The notes: a model not told the origin generated them from the sequence alone. A stretch of 64,000 nucleotides of DNA from Guadua angustifolia (GCA_036346375.1 CM070511.1:9672001-9736000), one strand, 5' to 3'; shown: positions 12,054 to 24,937, counted from the first letter of the stretch. Translations and numbers: made by a program.

Positions 12054-15000
12054 ATGGTGAAGACAAAACCCATGGCGGCGGCGGCGGCGAACAAGCAAAA
12101 CAAGAAGAAAGTGAAGGGTACGAAGAAGGGCAAGAACGGCCCAGCAGCTGTGGCGATGAAGGCGCGCAGGGCGGAGCGGAGCAACCCGTTCGAGGCCATC
12201 TGGTCGCGCCGCAAGTTCGACGTGCTGGGCAAGAAGCACAAGGGCGAGGAGCGCCGCGCCGCCCGCTCCCGCTCCGAGGCCATCCACAAGGTAAAAACAG
12301 CTAAGCACAGTTGGTGCTGGTTCTTGATTTTGGGTGAGTTCATCGACTGGTTGGTTGATTTGGCTATGTGGTTGCTTGCAGAGGGAGAACACACTTCTCA
12401 AGGAGTTCGAGCGGAGCGCCAAGTCGTCCGTGTTCCACGACCGGCGGATCGGTGAGAGGGATGACACACTGCCTGAGTTCAACAAAGCTATCCTCCGCCA
12501 GCAGCGCGAGCACATGGTATATTTAGAGCCACTCGATAAGTGTAGCATTTCTTTAGCCAATGAGATTCTTGGCCCAAAGGATGGGTGCATAAACTGCATG
12601 ATTCGGAATTCAAATAAGCAAACTAGTGTACTTGTTTTGTTATAGAAAGAAAAGATGCTCTCTTGTTTTGCCATCTTCATTTGTTGTTTACCAGCATGTG
12701 CCATGTAATGTTAACTAAGATTGTTCTTACCTCATGTTAGTGACGATACTTTTAAAAATGTTTAATGTGCTGCTATAGCTTGTTAAATTCCCCCTTTCTT
12801 ATAATTTCTAGGCAAAGTTGAAAAGAGAAAGCAAATACAATCTGTCTGATGAGGAGGAAAACGAGATTGATGTTCGCCATTCTCGCACTCTCTCGGGAAA
12901 GGATGATTTTGATGAAGATGTGCCTTTTGATGACGAGAGTGATGAAGAAGGTGTGTGTTATGCTCTGCTGTTCCTCTCATCTTAGAGTATAATCCACTTA
13001 TGTTTTCCGTTTCCTAGTGTACTGTGGATCTGTGCTGTTTAATTATATATGACATATATACTATACAAACTTGAATTTTGTTAAGTTAGTCTCCTGTTTT
13101 GTGTCTCAAAGGGTGTACCTAAAAGATAAATGTTAGCCTTCCAAAAGAAAAGGATAAATGCTGATGTGTTGCAACACCGGGTTTTGATCATCTGATTATC
13201 TTGAGTGTATAGCACTGTAAGCTGGTACCCAGGGCTGCTTCCCTGTATTCATGGTTGGGTTCACTTTTAAGTTAGTACTGAGAGGAAACATCTAGACGTA
13301 GTATCAGGCATGAATGTTTGTGATATTCAATATCTAAATACCTTGTGTCTATATTTTGTAATACTGGTGACTGGTTTGCCTTGCAACAGACATGTGCTGG
13401 TTTTAATTTTGGCTTTTTGTTTGTGAACCTCAACGTTGAAGATGAGATGGAATTATTGGAGAAATGTTTCTGGTGTCATATGAGGGCATTAAAAGGAATT
13501 TGAATTCCATCCACAGGAATTGATGTTAGTGTTCCTACTTTGTTCAATGTGCTTAATATTTTGTATTTTTCAGGTAAAATGATCCTCTCAAAGAAGCGCT
13601 TATCTCTCCAAAGTGGTGATCTTCCTTTAGAAACTGATCTGCCTGAAGAAATACGTGTAAGTTTTCATAGGAAGAAATTTACATTTTGATTTAGTTCTGC
13701 AATCCATATGCTGTGACCTAATTTTAGTTACACTTGTTCTCAGGATCACAAGAGCAAGAAGGAAGTTATGTCGGAGATCATTTTGAAGAGTAAATTTTAT
13801 AAGGTGTAGCATCTTGTGTGATTAGATATGATTCTTTGTTACTTTGATTGTTGCCTTTCTGCTCTTTTACTATCACCTACAGCAACATTATGTAGCTTCA
13901 ATACAATCTAGATCAATCCTATTTTTAGTGGAGAGGTGCTTCTATGCTTTTCTTTTTTAAAGTTGCACAAATATTAAAACATGAATGAAGGGTACATTGT
14001 TATTACCTATCCTTTCGTTTACTTCAAGATTTGTGTACTTGTATTGGGAGGGAAAGCATAAAAGCACTGCTTGGTGTTACTTGTCACCCACTCATTCTGA
14101 AGCTTCAACTAAAGTAATTTGAATTTAGCTTAGAAATTATTGTTTGGCTTGATACATAATGCCTGTTTCACTGTTTTTAACTCTTAGCACCTTTCTTTTT
14201 TCAAACCATTTTCAAAGATAGACCACTGAAACCTCACTGTAGCTTTGTATGCCTTTCATGACAAACAATGATCAAGTGTTTATCAGGGTGTCCAGTAATC
14301 TACTATGTTAGTGATACAATTCTTTTAATGAATTATGCTATATTCCTGTTGCTTTATGCATGACCTCATTACTTCAATGGATCGATGTTGCAGTTTCTTG
14401 GTACTTAGCTCTACCTGATTTACACATATTATACTTGGTGTTCTGTGTTCAATCTTTTTATTTCCATATTTCCTGAATATTCTTAGTGGTGTAGCATGAA
14501 TAGGATTAGTTAATGCAATTTGTTTTCTTGTTGCAGGCCCAAAAGGCCAGGGAGAGGGAAGAGGATGAACATTTTGTTGACAAGTTAGATAGTGATTTTG
14601 CACTGTTGGCCCAGACACCAGCACTATTGTCCTTGACCGAGTCAGCTAAAATGAATGCAAACAAAAAAGATTCAAGTACTGTCCATAAAGGTTCATCTGG
14701 TTTGACAGGGAAGGAGATTTTTAATAAGGTATGTGTTCAGTGCTTGTTCACCTATTTCGTCAACAAGCACAATAGTATTCATTTTACACATCTTTCAGTA
14801 GAAAAATGAGCTGGTAGCATGGGTGGAACTGTGGTTTGCTGTTAAAATGTTGGTGTGCACATCACACACACATATTTGCTTGAAAAGGGTAGAATGGGCA
14901 TAGCCTTCATATGTTTTTGACAGAAAGCATAGTGCTTCATATTGTGAGCCATTAAGTGATTTTTCTTAAAATGTTGTAGTCTGGTTATGCATCTATTCTA

Positions 15001-18000
15001 AGGATCTGGGTGTAGTGTGTGGAGTCACTCTTTTCATTTGGCACCTGGTGACGAAGGGTGTTTACGTCCACTTTACCATGCCTCTTTATTTTCAATTTTT
15101 CATAGATTTTTATTTTTGGCTGTGGGCAATTCTGAATGTTTTTTACATGATAGAGTTGTGTGTTTCTTCAGTCCCCAACACTAAATTTGCATCTATTGTG
15201 TCACACGCCAGGAAAAGCCAGACACTTATGACAAACTGGTGAAAGAAATGGTGATGGATCAACGTGCTCGCCCATCGGACAGGACAAAAACCCCAGAAGA
15301 AATAGCTCAGGAAGAAAAAAGACGCCTTGAGAAATTGGAGGTTTGTTTGATCTAACTTTGATATTGGATGCAACTAGTGCTTGTTTAGTTTTTTTTTAAA
15401 AAAAAAAACTTGTTTGTTCTATTTATTCTAATGTTTGTTCTTGTGAACTCTAGTGTGGTTTTAGGTTTAGCTTATAGCTCTACCACATCACTGGTGTTTT
15501 TGTTGACAGAAGTACTGAACTATTGATATTTAATTTCGTTCTGATACTGGATGACATTCTAGGAGGAGCGCAAGAAACGAATGCTTGGAACTGCTGAGTC
15601 CTCTGATGAAGAAGAAGAAGATGATGATGACGAGGATGATCGCCGCACGAAGCTGGACAACTCAAAACCTATATCCGGCGACGATCTTGGCGATTCCTTC
15701 TCTTTGGATGAGTCAGCAAAAAGGAAAAGGGGCTGGGTTGATGAAATTTATGAAAAGGAGGGTAAAGAGATTTGTGAAGATGCTGTAGCATCTGATGATG
15801 GAGAAAGTGATGATGGTGGTGATGATGAGGCTGATGAGAATGAAGACGATGATGATGAAGATGCTGGTGATGAAGAGGATTCAAGTGATAATGATTTTGG
15901 TAATATGACTGCAAGAGATTGGGAGCAAAGTGACGACGATGAGGTTGCTGTAGAAGAAGATGAAATTGAGAATGTCAAAGAAAAGGAACAAGATAGTGAC
16001 AAACTGGTGAAAAAAGATGCACAAAATTCAAAGAGAGAATCTAACGGAAAACCACAAGCCAAGGATGATAATCTTCCTTTTGTGATAGAAGCACCCAATA
16101 ACTTGCATGATTTATGCTCCTTGATGGATGGTCGTGCAGAAACTGAAATAATTGAGATTATTAGTCGAATACGTACTTGCAATTCAATAAGGCTTACAGC
16201 TGAAAACAGAAAGAAAATGCAGGTATGTGACATTCTGACTAAATTCATTAGGTTATCATCTATAATTATTGAATATATTTGCTCAATTGTTTGTTAGATA
16301 TCTTATAATTCCCATTGCACTCGTGGAATGTATCCTCAAATACTCAGATCCCTTTGGCAGGTTTTCTATGGTGTTCTCGTGCAGTACTTTGCAGTTTTAG
16401 CTACTCAAAGTCCAGTGAAGTTCAAAATAATTGACACCCTTGTTAAGCCCTTAATCGAAATGAGTGGAGAGACTCCATATTTCGCTGCCATCTGTGCAAG
16501 GCAACGACTTATTCATACTCGTACTCGACTATGTGAAGACATCAAGGTTCCAGGTTTGTGAGATAAGAATTGTGTTTTATTGGAAATTGGTTTTATTGTT
16601 ATTAATCTGTGTTTTCAATTGTGTGATTTCTTTAAATTTTACAGAAAAGAGCTGCTGGCCAAGTTTGAAGACATTATTTCTCCTGAGGTTATGGTCTCTT
16701 ATATTCCCCTGCTCTGACTTCCGCCATGTCGTAGCAACTCCAATGCTTCTACTCATGTGCGAATATCTGATGCGATGCCCTATACAATCTGGTCGAGATG
16801 CAGCTGTTGGTTCTTTCTTGTGTTCCATGGTGCTTGTGGTATGTTCTTGAATTTTATAGAATCTTGTGTTTGCAGGTTCTTTTTCTGAAGGGTGCATATT
16901 GTATGCTACATATTAGCTGAATTTATCCCATTCCTTCAGTATGAACCAGACAACACTCATTTTCTCTACAAATTTCAATATGTAGACTACTAAAGAATCG
17001 AAGAAGTTCTGCCCTGAAGCTATTGTTTTTCTCCAAACTCTTTTGGTAACATCACTTAAAGGAAAACTGGGACCTCAACTACACAATCAGGTAATTCACT
17101 TTACATACTGTCAGCTTGCTGCTTCATACTAAGTGGAATCCCCTTTGGTATAGATTAATGATCAATTTATGGAGCTCAAGACGTTGAAACCATGGCTTCA
17201 TATCCATGAGCAAGTGCATGAGGTGAATCGAGTGAATGTCCTGGAAGTCATGGGCATGGATCCCGATTCCCCTTATTTCTCATCAGATAATTTCAAGTAT
17301 GTTGTTTTACTGGCTTCAAGACTGGATACTGAAAGTTGTTCTTTTGCATATCATCATTATATTCGTACATTTTGTGACAGGGCTGGTGTACTTCTATCTG
17401 TGGCTGAATGTTTAAGGGGCTTTGTTATTATACATGAAGAACTACGCTCTTTCCCTGAAATTTTCCTTCCAATCTCTTCTCTGCTGCAACAAATTATGGA
17501 TAAAACCAACTTAACTGGCCTGTTACAAGACATTTTTCATGAAGTCATTGACTTGATTAAAAAAGGAAGTGATGAACACCATGCTTCAAGAGAGCCACTC
17601 CAAATGCGAAAGCGGAAGCCTGAACCAATTAACCAGTTGAATCCAAAATTCGAAGAGAAGTATGTATTTGTTGGCATTCTGTGCTGTCAATATGCCATAT
17701 TCTTTTTCTCTGCTGTTTTGCTCTTGAATGGTCTAACGTTTTATTTAATGTAAAAGCACTGTTACCTTTTATCAACTTCCTTTATTCTCTTTCTGCAGTT
17801 ACATAAAGGGTCTTGATTATGATCCTGACCGAGAAAGGGCACAAATGAAGAGGCTGAAGAAACGCCTGAAGAGTGAGAAGAAGGGGGCAATGCGTGAGCT
17901 ACGTAAAGATAATTATTTCCTGTCTGCTGTGAAAGAGAAGGAGAGTATAAAACAAGAGCAAGAGAGAGCTGAAAAGTATGGAAAAGCAATGGCTTTCCTT

Positions 18001-18063
18001 CAAGAACAGGAACATGCTTTTAAATCTGGACAGCTAGGGAAAGGCAGAAAAAGGAGACGGTGA
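12054..18063 (+). CDS. NOP14: NOP14, nucleolar protein of the 40S small-subunit processome
   Basis: Nop14 family proteins are needed for 18S rRNA maturation and nucleolar assembly of the 40S subunit. Exons: 12054-12290, 12382-12516, 12812-12950, 13574-13656, 13744-13803, 14537-14728, 15212-15340, 15563-16222, 16361-16553, 16645-16838, 16986-17090, 17154-17296, 17381-17659, 17799-18063. All junctions are GT..AG, phases agree, and the total is 2814 bp (937 aa), about the usual plant length. Visible signatures are the N-terminal Lys-rich tract, SNPFEAIWSRRKFDVLGKK (near residue 45), KSSVFHDRRIGERD (near 95), long Asp/Glu tracts in exon 8, WPSLKTLFLLRLWSLIFPCS (exon 10) and a C-terminal coiled, basic tail ending GKGRKRRR, a likely nuclear/nucleolar signal. 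The start is the ATG in ACCATGG context; an in-frame GTG at 12045 is not used. Introns are AT-rich. No frameshift or missing exon was seen. Confidence 0.93.
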
Positions 18064-20231
18064 TGTTTTCTCCATATATTTATCCAGTATAAATATCTGT
18101 ATTATGTTGCTCTTGCCTTTCAGTTTGTCCACCATCATTCTCGAGTACTGGATATAGATGTAGGCATGTAGCTGATGAGCTTAGCGTGCCCCATTTTAAC
18201 TGCTTTTGTTTACTTCAAGCTTGCGGATACACCGAAATACAAAAGTTCATGGCCAAGATGCCCCTGTTAGCCCATGGAGCATTCCCTTGCATAAAAGCTA
18301 GCCTGGAAGAATGTGTAGCCATCTGCAATGTGTCGAGCACTTTACATGGCCAACCACCGTTGGAAAAGGCTTTATTTCTTTTTACTCAAGAATGACTTGC
18401 TCTACTGTGCTATACTCGTGATATAACAATTTAATGTAGCACAGCGGAGTTTTTGTTCTTTTTTTACCTTTTGTACGCGGTGTTACTTGTCAGATGTATC
18501 TGAACGTTTCAGCGACAAGCACAATCATTGTACTGTCTTTTTTGCCTAATTTGAAGGAAAGGCGTCCTTCATTGATATTAAACATTCATATGTTACGTTG
18601 CTCCAGTAATATACTGTTCTGTAGGTACTTGTTGTTGAGAACAATATGGCGTAGTTATCGGGTATAGTCTTTGGCATGCATTAGCATGCATTAACACGTT
18701 TGTTGATTCGGACTTACTCATTCTTAGTGTAAAAAATTAATACCTTCTAAAGTACTATGGTTTAATGATTTGTTTAGAGATGACTTATATTATATACATA
18801 TATAATTTTTTTATTACTTAAAATGTGAGGAAGAATAGTTTCCGCCATAGCTAGTGTAGGCTTTTTGGGATTTTGCTGCGAACCTACGAAAATCATGATT
18901 TAAACCCTTGAAAATAACCATGCCAGTGGCAAGTTGCCACATGATTCACTGTTTGTCAAGTATGCTCATATTTCAAAGGAAATGTTGTTTACCAGCATCC
19001 AAATCACATCTGCTATTGTACTTGGTTCTCTCCTGCATCAGAAGACGAGTTAGGTAGGCACTTTAAATCTGCACAAATGCTGGCATGCTTTGAACTGGGA
19101 CGGCTTCATGTGGATAGCAAGAAGGTCACTGTCATCACCATTATTCAGACAATTCCACTCAATTCATGGTGAGGAAGGCGTGCGCCTAATGGCACGTACG
19201 CGCCTATTTCTCATTGCAAAGCATGCAGCAGAAAGGCGCTTTACTGTTAAGCAATGTCCTGCTGTTGAAGGCTCTAGTTCTGACCTCAGTGAGCATTATT
19301 AGACAGTGCTGCTGCCTTTTTTTCATGCCTTTCTAGATCACATGTCACCAACCAAAGCAGAAATATGTGCATCCAATCAATCATCAACAGAACCAAAAGC
19401 AGCACTATTGATGAGCACAGGAAGCATAGAGGTCCCTAAAGGTGACAAACATTCCAAACCAACTCTCTCATGCTACCAATTTCTTGCTTCTGATTTGAGC
19501 TACTCGTAGCTCTCCACTGAACTTTGTGGCACAAGGTTCCACATCTGTAGGCTGCTGCAAAGCAATGCAAGACGGCTGAAACGTCACCGCCACATCACTG
19601 GTCGAAGCTTGCATATTAGAGCTGAAGTTATGGATGGCAGGATAACCGATCAACCACACAAGCTGCTTTGCTTTTGATACCGTTTTGTCAGTATCAGGCT
19701 ATCAGCACTGCTTAGTGCAATGTGTCTTTATCAGCAAAGTTTCAGGTAAGAAGAAAATAACATGCTTTGACTACTGACTTGCATCTGCTTGCTCTCCACA
19801 GAATTTGAAGCGGCCATTGCTGTCACGCAGATTCCAATTGCAGGATAGCTACAATATTTTGATAGCAATGCAAGCCGACTTGGCCTCTCATTTTGAGCAT
19901 CATGGAAGGTACCAAACTGGCGATGTCTTTTCAGACGAAATTTTTGGAAAAAGTAACAGGTTTTCTGAGGCGGTAACAGTTTTGAACCTAACCATATTTT
20001 CTTATAAATCATATTTTATACACTTTTATTTACAGCCTTTAATATATGTACAATGTGGGCACGACGAATTCAAATATATTTACAATGATCGCCCCAAATC
20101 CTGCACTACTGGAACAGAATGAAGGTCGCACTTTGTAACTATACAATTTCCATGGACTGCTTCATCAGTTAATAATTTACAGTGAGGTTTTCAGGATCAG
20201 ACGATGAGATCAACGCATGAACAGCCTGAAA
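18064..20231. other. Region between the convergent genes
   Basis: The first few hundred bases should be the NOP14 3' UTR; an AATATA/TTTAAT-rich stretch near 18430-18620 could hold its poly(A) signals. The part next to 20231 should be the 3' UTR of the ACR gene. Short frames at 19090-19509 and 19805-20122 match nothing known. No RNA gene or bounded transposon was recognised. Confidence 0.4.
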
Positions 20232-22576
20232 CTAGTAGGGACTGTAGAGAGACCTCGGTCGAAATAAGTTGGCAAAGAGGAACCATGTGGGAGACTCTTT
20301 CTTTTGTGGTTCTGATGGCTCAGGCTGGCCTTTCACCTGAATGTTATGGCCTATGGCTTGCCTGACGGAATCTATGGTCTTCTGATCAACTGTCTGTCCT
20401 GCAGAATCACGAACATAGAATGTGTTGATAGCCATTCGTCCTCTCGTGCTAACTTCTGCTCTTGTGACAGTCAGGCTGTTCTCGCGGAAGATGCGGGTGA
20501 CCTCCGATAGGAGGCCAACCTTGTCATTTGTACACAACTCAAGTTTCACACCCTGAGACAACCGATATGGGAAGGGTGATTCACAAGTTACATAACATTT
20601 TTGATGATATGACTTCAGATAAGTGCACGGAATTGTGTTACCTCAGACACCCTCCTTTCAATAGCTGCTTCAAGGCACTGGATGACTCGCAACCTCTCAG
20701 CTTCAGTGTTCATTGGAGATCCATTTACATGTCTCACATAGAATTCCTGCAAAAGAGCACCCGTGTCACACATTTCTTGAGCTAAATTTCATGAACATCC
20801 ATAGCGGTCATGACTACCAAGAGATGTTCGGTTCGGTATATTCACTTCGGTTCGGTATATTCACCTGATATGCTTGATTATCCTTGGCATCAATGTTTGC
20901 ATGGAAAACAACATAGTGCAGATCAGTTAAAGTGCAAACCGTATCAAACAGAAGCTTCGACCTGTCCTTGCATCGGATGGTCACCACTGAGTAGTCCTTG
21001 TCATTCCAATTCCGAACGGTGACATTAGGCCTTTGAGATTGATTTGCAACATGCCGATTAAGCTGCTCATAGTCTCCATCATCCAGCATCATCTGGTGCA
21101 GCCTTCTGTCAGTATGAGTGCCAGAAGTCCCTGATGACACCGCCATGGAAGGTTCTCGGGAAAGATTGCCTCCTCGGAGAAGATAAGACAGACGCTCCTT
21201 GATCCGCTCGAGCCTCTCGGTGTCTGTCACGGCTAACCCGGTGTCCTCATCGGTCACTCGCATCACAGCAGCAGCTCTGGCGTTATGGGTCCAAATCTCA
21301 GCACTGACCACATTGCACTTGAGGCTGGCAAGCACCGCGCTCACTTCAGAGAGCAGGCCTGGCCGGTCAGTCCCTGTCAGCTCAATGACATTGTGGTCGG
21401 TTGAAGCAGCAACGTCCACCGATCTCCTGCGCGAATGTATGTATCTTGAATCTGCACACAAAGACTACACGTTCCAAGAATATTTTAGTTGTCAGTCCAC
21501 TTTGGATGATCATATATGACCAGAGATGTACTGAAGATGGCAAGATTGCTATATATGCTTGCAGGGCTATACCTTCCGAATGTAGTCTTCAATTTGGTCG
21601 ATGATTGCCTTATCTTTCAGTTTCTGCCCTTCCTTATCGGTTACATTAAAGACTGAAACCAAATTAACCAGTTAGGCTTTGATTAAAACAAGAAAAGGCA
21701 GGTGTAATTATTGATTAGATTATGTATAACACATTACCATCCATGAACCATCCACCGTCTGAGATTATATACGCCTTACTTATCACAAGATTCAGATCAA
21801 TCATAACTTGGATTACTTCTAGCAGAGTCCCATACTCATTTGCACTATCAACCTGCAATTACAACCGACAATCAAATCAGTAAATGCCTGTGTCTCAGCC
21901 ATAAATCACGCATTCCCATCAAAACAACAATGAATCAGGAATTCTGCAAACTATAGGAACATACCCTGACAATTGTCGCATCGTTGCTAGAATCATTATC
22001 GATCACGACCCTACAGTTAATAAAACTGAGCAGGATCAAGAAACGAGACCTGATACTAGAGAACAATTTTCGATATTGTACTGGACGGCGTTTTTTTTTT
22101 TGGGGTGCAGGGCAGCATGTGAATGCACCTTGGTGGGTTCATCTTGCGTATGAAGTTGTCGTATTCGTCGTCGCTGTCCCAGGTAGGGCCATATCCTTCA
22201 TCTGTCCACATGGAACCATTAATTTCGGTACAATTTGTGATGTACAAAACAGCAAGAAACATGTGGAATTAAAAAGGATGAAAGAAATGAGTGAACAAGA
22301 AAAAATCATATTAATTTCTGAAGAAGCAAGAGCCATGGAGAGTTAGTCCTTTATGAATTGGATTACATGAAACTGTATATTCCAAGCATCAAGAACAGAA
22401 CAGAACCCTAACGCCGCCATGGAAACGAAAAAGTAAACACGAGGGACAGACAAGAAGTAGCCCAATCCATCAAATGAAGGAAAGGAACAGTAAATACAGG
22501 CACAGTACCACCAGAGGAACAAGAAAGTTCGAAGACAAGAAGAGAAACAAAAGCGCAGGAAGGTACCCATGGACAT
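20232..22576 (-). CDS. ACR protein with four ACT domains
   Basis: The ACR (ACT domain repeat) family of plants consists of putative amino-acid-sensing regulators; direct ligands are mostly unproven. Exons in transcript order: 22567-22576, 22129-22201, 21965-22010, 21738-21852, 21573-21652, 20865-21464, 20642-20746, 20232-20552. The sum is 1350 bp (449 aa), within the family's range, and every junction is GT..AG in phase. The N-terminus reads FIRKMNPPR followed by VVIDNDSS, a family hallmark. ACT1 is about residues 30-105, ACT2 starts at VIELTGTDRPGLLSEVSAVL (about 133), ACT3 at VVTIRCKDRSKLLFDTVCTL (about 265) and ACT4 at VKLELCTNDKVGLLSEVTRI (about 345). There is no signal peptide; a soluble cytosolic or nuclear location is likely. 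The first coding exon is only 10 bases (M-S-M and one base); it is inferred from splice phase, so the start is less certain than the rest. A start within exon 2's upstream sequence (ATG at about 22212) is the alternative. Confidence 0.88.
20827..20864 (-). repeat. Perfect 19-bp tandem duplication at an ACR splice donor
   Basis: The unit TTCGGTTCGGTATATTCAC (plus strand) occurs twice without a mismatch, at 20827-20845 and 20846-20864, directly at the start of the intron after exon 6. Each unit begins, on the minus strand, with GTGAATATAC, so the donor is duplicated. Confidence 0.9.
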
Positions 22577-22671
22577 GGCAGAGGAGGCCAAGAACCAGCA
22601 AGAAACCGGCAGTTCTGGATGAATGCTTCCCCTCTCTCTGTGTTTCTCCCTCTGCTCTCTTCTTCCTCCAC

Positions 22672-22680
22672 CCTTATTTG
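22672..22680 (-). promoter_or_regulatory. TATA-like box upstream of the ACR gene
   Basis: CAAATAAGG on the minus strand lies about 95 bases upstream of the inferred ATG. It is a weak match, chosen for position. If correct, the out-of-frame ATG at 22671 would fall outside the transcript. Confidence 0.25.
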
Positions 22681-22734
22681 TGCAGTAAAAAGTGTGAGAT
22701 GTGTGCGATGTGGGTGCGTGATTGGTTGGCTGCG

Positions 22735-22822
22735 ATCCTAGAGAGAGGAGAGGGGGGAGAGGCTAGAGAGAGAGTAGGTGGTGGAGAAGAGAAGAATGGC
22801 CCTCTTTCTCTCTCTCGCTCGC
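22735..22822 (-). repeat. GA/CT-rich tract in the ACR promoter region
   Basis: The plus strand carries gagaggagaggggg, agagagagagta and ctctctctcgctcgctcgc runs. Such tracts are frequent near plant transcription starts and can bind GAGA-binding factors; that role is inferred. Confidence 0.55.
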
Positions 22823-23022
22823 TCGCGGGCAGCTGGTGTGCAGTACGCTTTCTTTGGCCCCAAAATCTTGGCTGGGATTGGCCTACGGGTTGTTTTACAT
22901 GACTGCGCTTTTGCATATACGCCACTGGATTCTCCGGATTTCACAGACATGGTCCCAGCTCGACAACCACAGAAGATGAGAACATTGAGAAGAATCTTGC
23001 CAATTGTTGTGTTCTCAACTGT

Positions 23023-23216
23023 GAAAGAGATGTTTGTGTAGTCCCTATGGCGGCTGTAACTCAGATACTCCCTATAAGTTAGGATCGTCCGATCAAACTA
23101 ACGAACGGTTCGAATTGTTGAAAGAGATGCTCTGTGGTTCTTATGGCGGCTGTAACTTAGATAATCTCTATAAATTAGAATCGTCTGATCAAACCAACGA
23201 ACGGTTCGAATCGTTC
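23023..23216. repeat. Two diverged tandem copies of a 97-bp unit
   Basis: Two units begin gaaagagatg at 23023 and 23120. Both contain tatggcggctgtaact, then gatc(c/t)g(t)ccgatcaaac-like sequence and aacgaacggttcgaat. They differ at many positions, so the duplication is not recent. No coding potential is evident. Confidence 0.75.
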
Positions 23217-24067
23217 AACAGTGCATACCACAGTATGCTACAGTAAAAAATCGCCACGCGTTTTCCTCATAGCATTTCCTAGTAGATCTGAACCGTTGCT
23301 TTTTTATTCAACGGTTTATATACAACTGTTTAAGTTACCGTCCCGACGATGACAGCACTGGAACTCAATTCTCTGGGCTGGCACTTGCCTGTCTCTTTCT
23401 CTCCATCGCTTGGTTCACACCAAGATTTGCATTGCCAGCGTGTCACTCGATTGTGAGCATAGGAAAGGCAAGGGGAAAAAAAAAGGAAGTAAACGAACAA
23501 ATGTATATTGTGCAGGGCAAATCGGCAAATCCCGCCGTTTTTGGCATGGCATTGATTTACTTCCTGTCATCCATGAACCATCGTATACAGGACGGACAAT
23601 ATGCTCGCTTGATCTGATTGGTTGGTCGGGGACAAATGCGCTAGAAAGCGGTGAGCGAGCAGCCACCTGTCCACCTCAGCTCTTTGCGAAAATAATTTGG
23701 GCGTCTTCTGAAGAAATATATTGTCCGTGTTTAGTGGCTCGATCGTTTAGGCTTCTGATCCAACGGTCGCTCTTGCTACTTCCCGTTCTATTATCTTGGG
23801 CTTGCTTGTTGCTATTTCGATTTGTCTCACGTGTGCAGGTTATATTTATAAAAACAGGTGCTTAGCATTTTTAAGGGGAATTCTTGTACGGAAACTCTAA
23901 TTTGAGGTTGTCCTCGTGAATTGTTTCGTGCGGACAGCGCGGAGAACTATGTAATCCAGCCACATCCTCGTAAAAGAGCCCTCGCGTGCGTTCCTAGTGT
24001 GATACGTGGGTGAGTGGGAAGTGTTTCTTCCCGCTGGATGCTCCCTACGGTCGTCAACACATGGACA

Positions 24068-24909
24068 CAGAGGCGGAGGCAGTAGTGGGGCTGGGTGGGG
24101 CTGGAGCCCACCCCGTCAGCCCAGCCCCACTAACATAGTTTTTGGTGGTTTAGTTGAGTCTCTATTGCAGCCAACCAGTGCAAAAAAAATATCAGGTTCC
24201 ATATACACATTTTGATAATAGTTGTTTGTCATCTCTTTACCGTCTACTAATTATGATGGAAATTCAATGTTTCATAGGACCAATAATTGCTTTGTTTTCA
24301 CTAATTTACATAGCCATCCTGCTATATATCGACCAACCGGTAATATTTAGTTTATCTATTTTCAAGGGCTTTGCATAATAACATCAAAAGTTGGCCAAGA
24401 CATTTTCCTCCATTATTTTCTGTATACGGCTAGTAGATGTACTTATCATTCTTTGCAATGACTTATGGTTGTTTACTTGTTTTTGTCCCTGGATTCCTGT
24501 TCACACTAGCATATATTGTTGTTAAGAATTATGGTCTATTTGCCTTATGTCAACAAGCAGCAAAAACTTCACTCAAGGAGCTCCTAAGTGTACATTCTTG
24601 TTTGTATTACCACATGCAAGTAAGCTATTGAAAAATTGCTTATTGTAGGTGCTAATAGCTATTTCACGGTGTGCTCCACCGACTATTTGGCATTAGGAAG
24701 TGGTGGTCATTTCGCACTTTATCTTGATGTGAAACTGTCAACTTTTTTGAAGCAATGAATGGCATGTTTTTCTTCATTCATAGTTACATATTTATATTAT
24801 ATACGATTTAAATTTTAACTATTTTACAATATGTCGATAGTCATAGTAGTTGATTTTGGATGTCTCTTTTTTAAGCCCCCCTCTTTATAACTTTCTGGCT
24901 CCGCCACTG
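24068..24909. mobile_element. Non-autonomous hAT element, 842 bp
   Basis: The terminal repeats are CAGAGGCGGAGGCAG and, inward from the right, CAGTGGCGGAGCCAG (13 of 15 match). A perfect 8-bp duplication CATGGACA is present at 24060-24067 and 24910-24917. The interior is AT-rich with no transposase. Confidence 0.85.
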
Positions 24910-24937
24910 CATGGACAACTGTGAAGTTTCTATGATA

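Larger units (their letters stand above)
22577..24059. other. ACR 5' flank and intergenic DNA
   Basis: The ACR leader and promoter lie at the low-coordinate end. A weak TATA-like CAAATAAGG (minus strand, 22672-22680) would put the transcript start near 22650. A CT/GA-rich tract covers 22735-22822. A tandem duplication occupies 23023-23216. From 23220 to 24059 I see no gene. Confidence 0.4.

Noticed and set aside
15669..16248. Long minus-strand ORFs opposite NOP14 exon 8
   Set aside because: They are mirror images of the Asp/Glu codon tracts and give Ser- or His-rich low-complexity frames.
22408..22671. Upstream ORF overlapping the ACR start
   Set aside because: Its ATG adjoins the TATA-like box, so it is probably outside the transcript; no evidence that it is translated.
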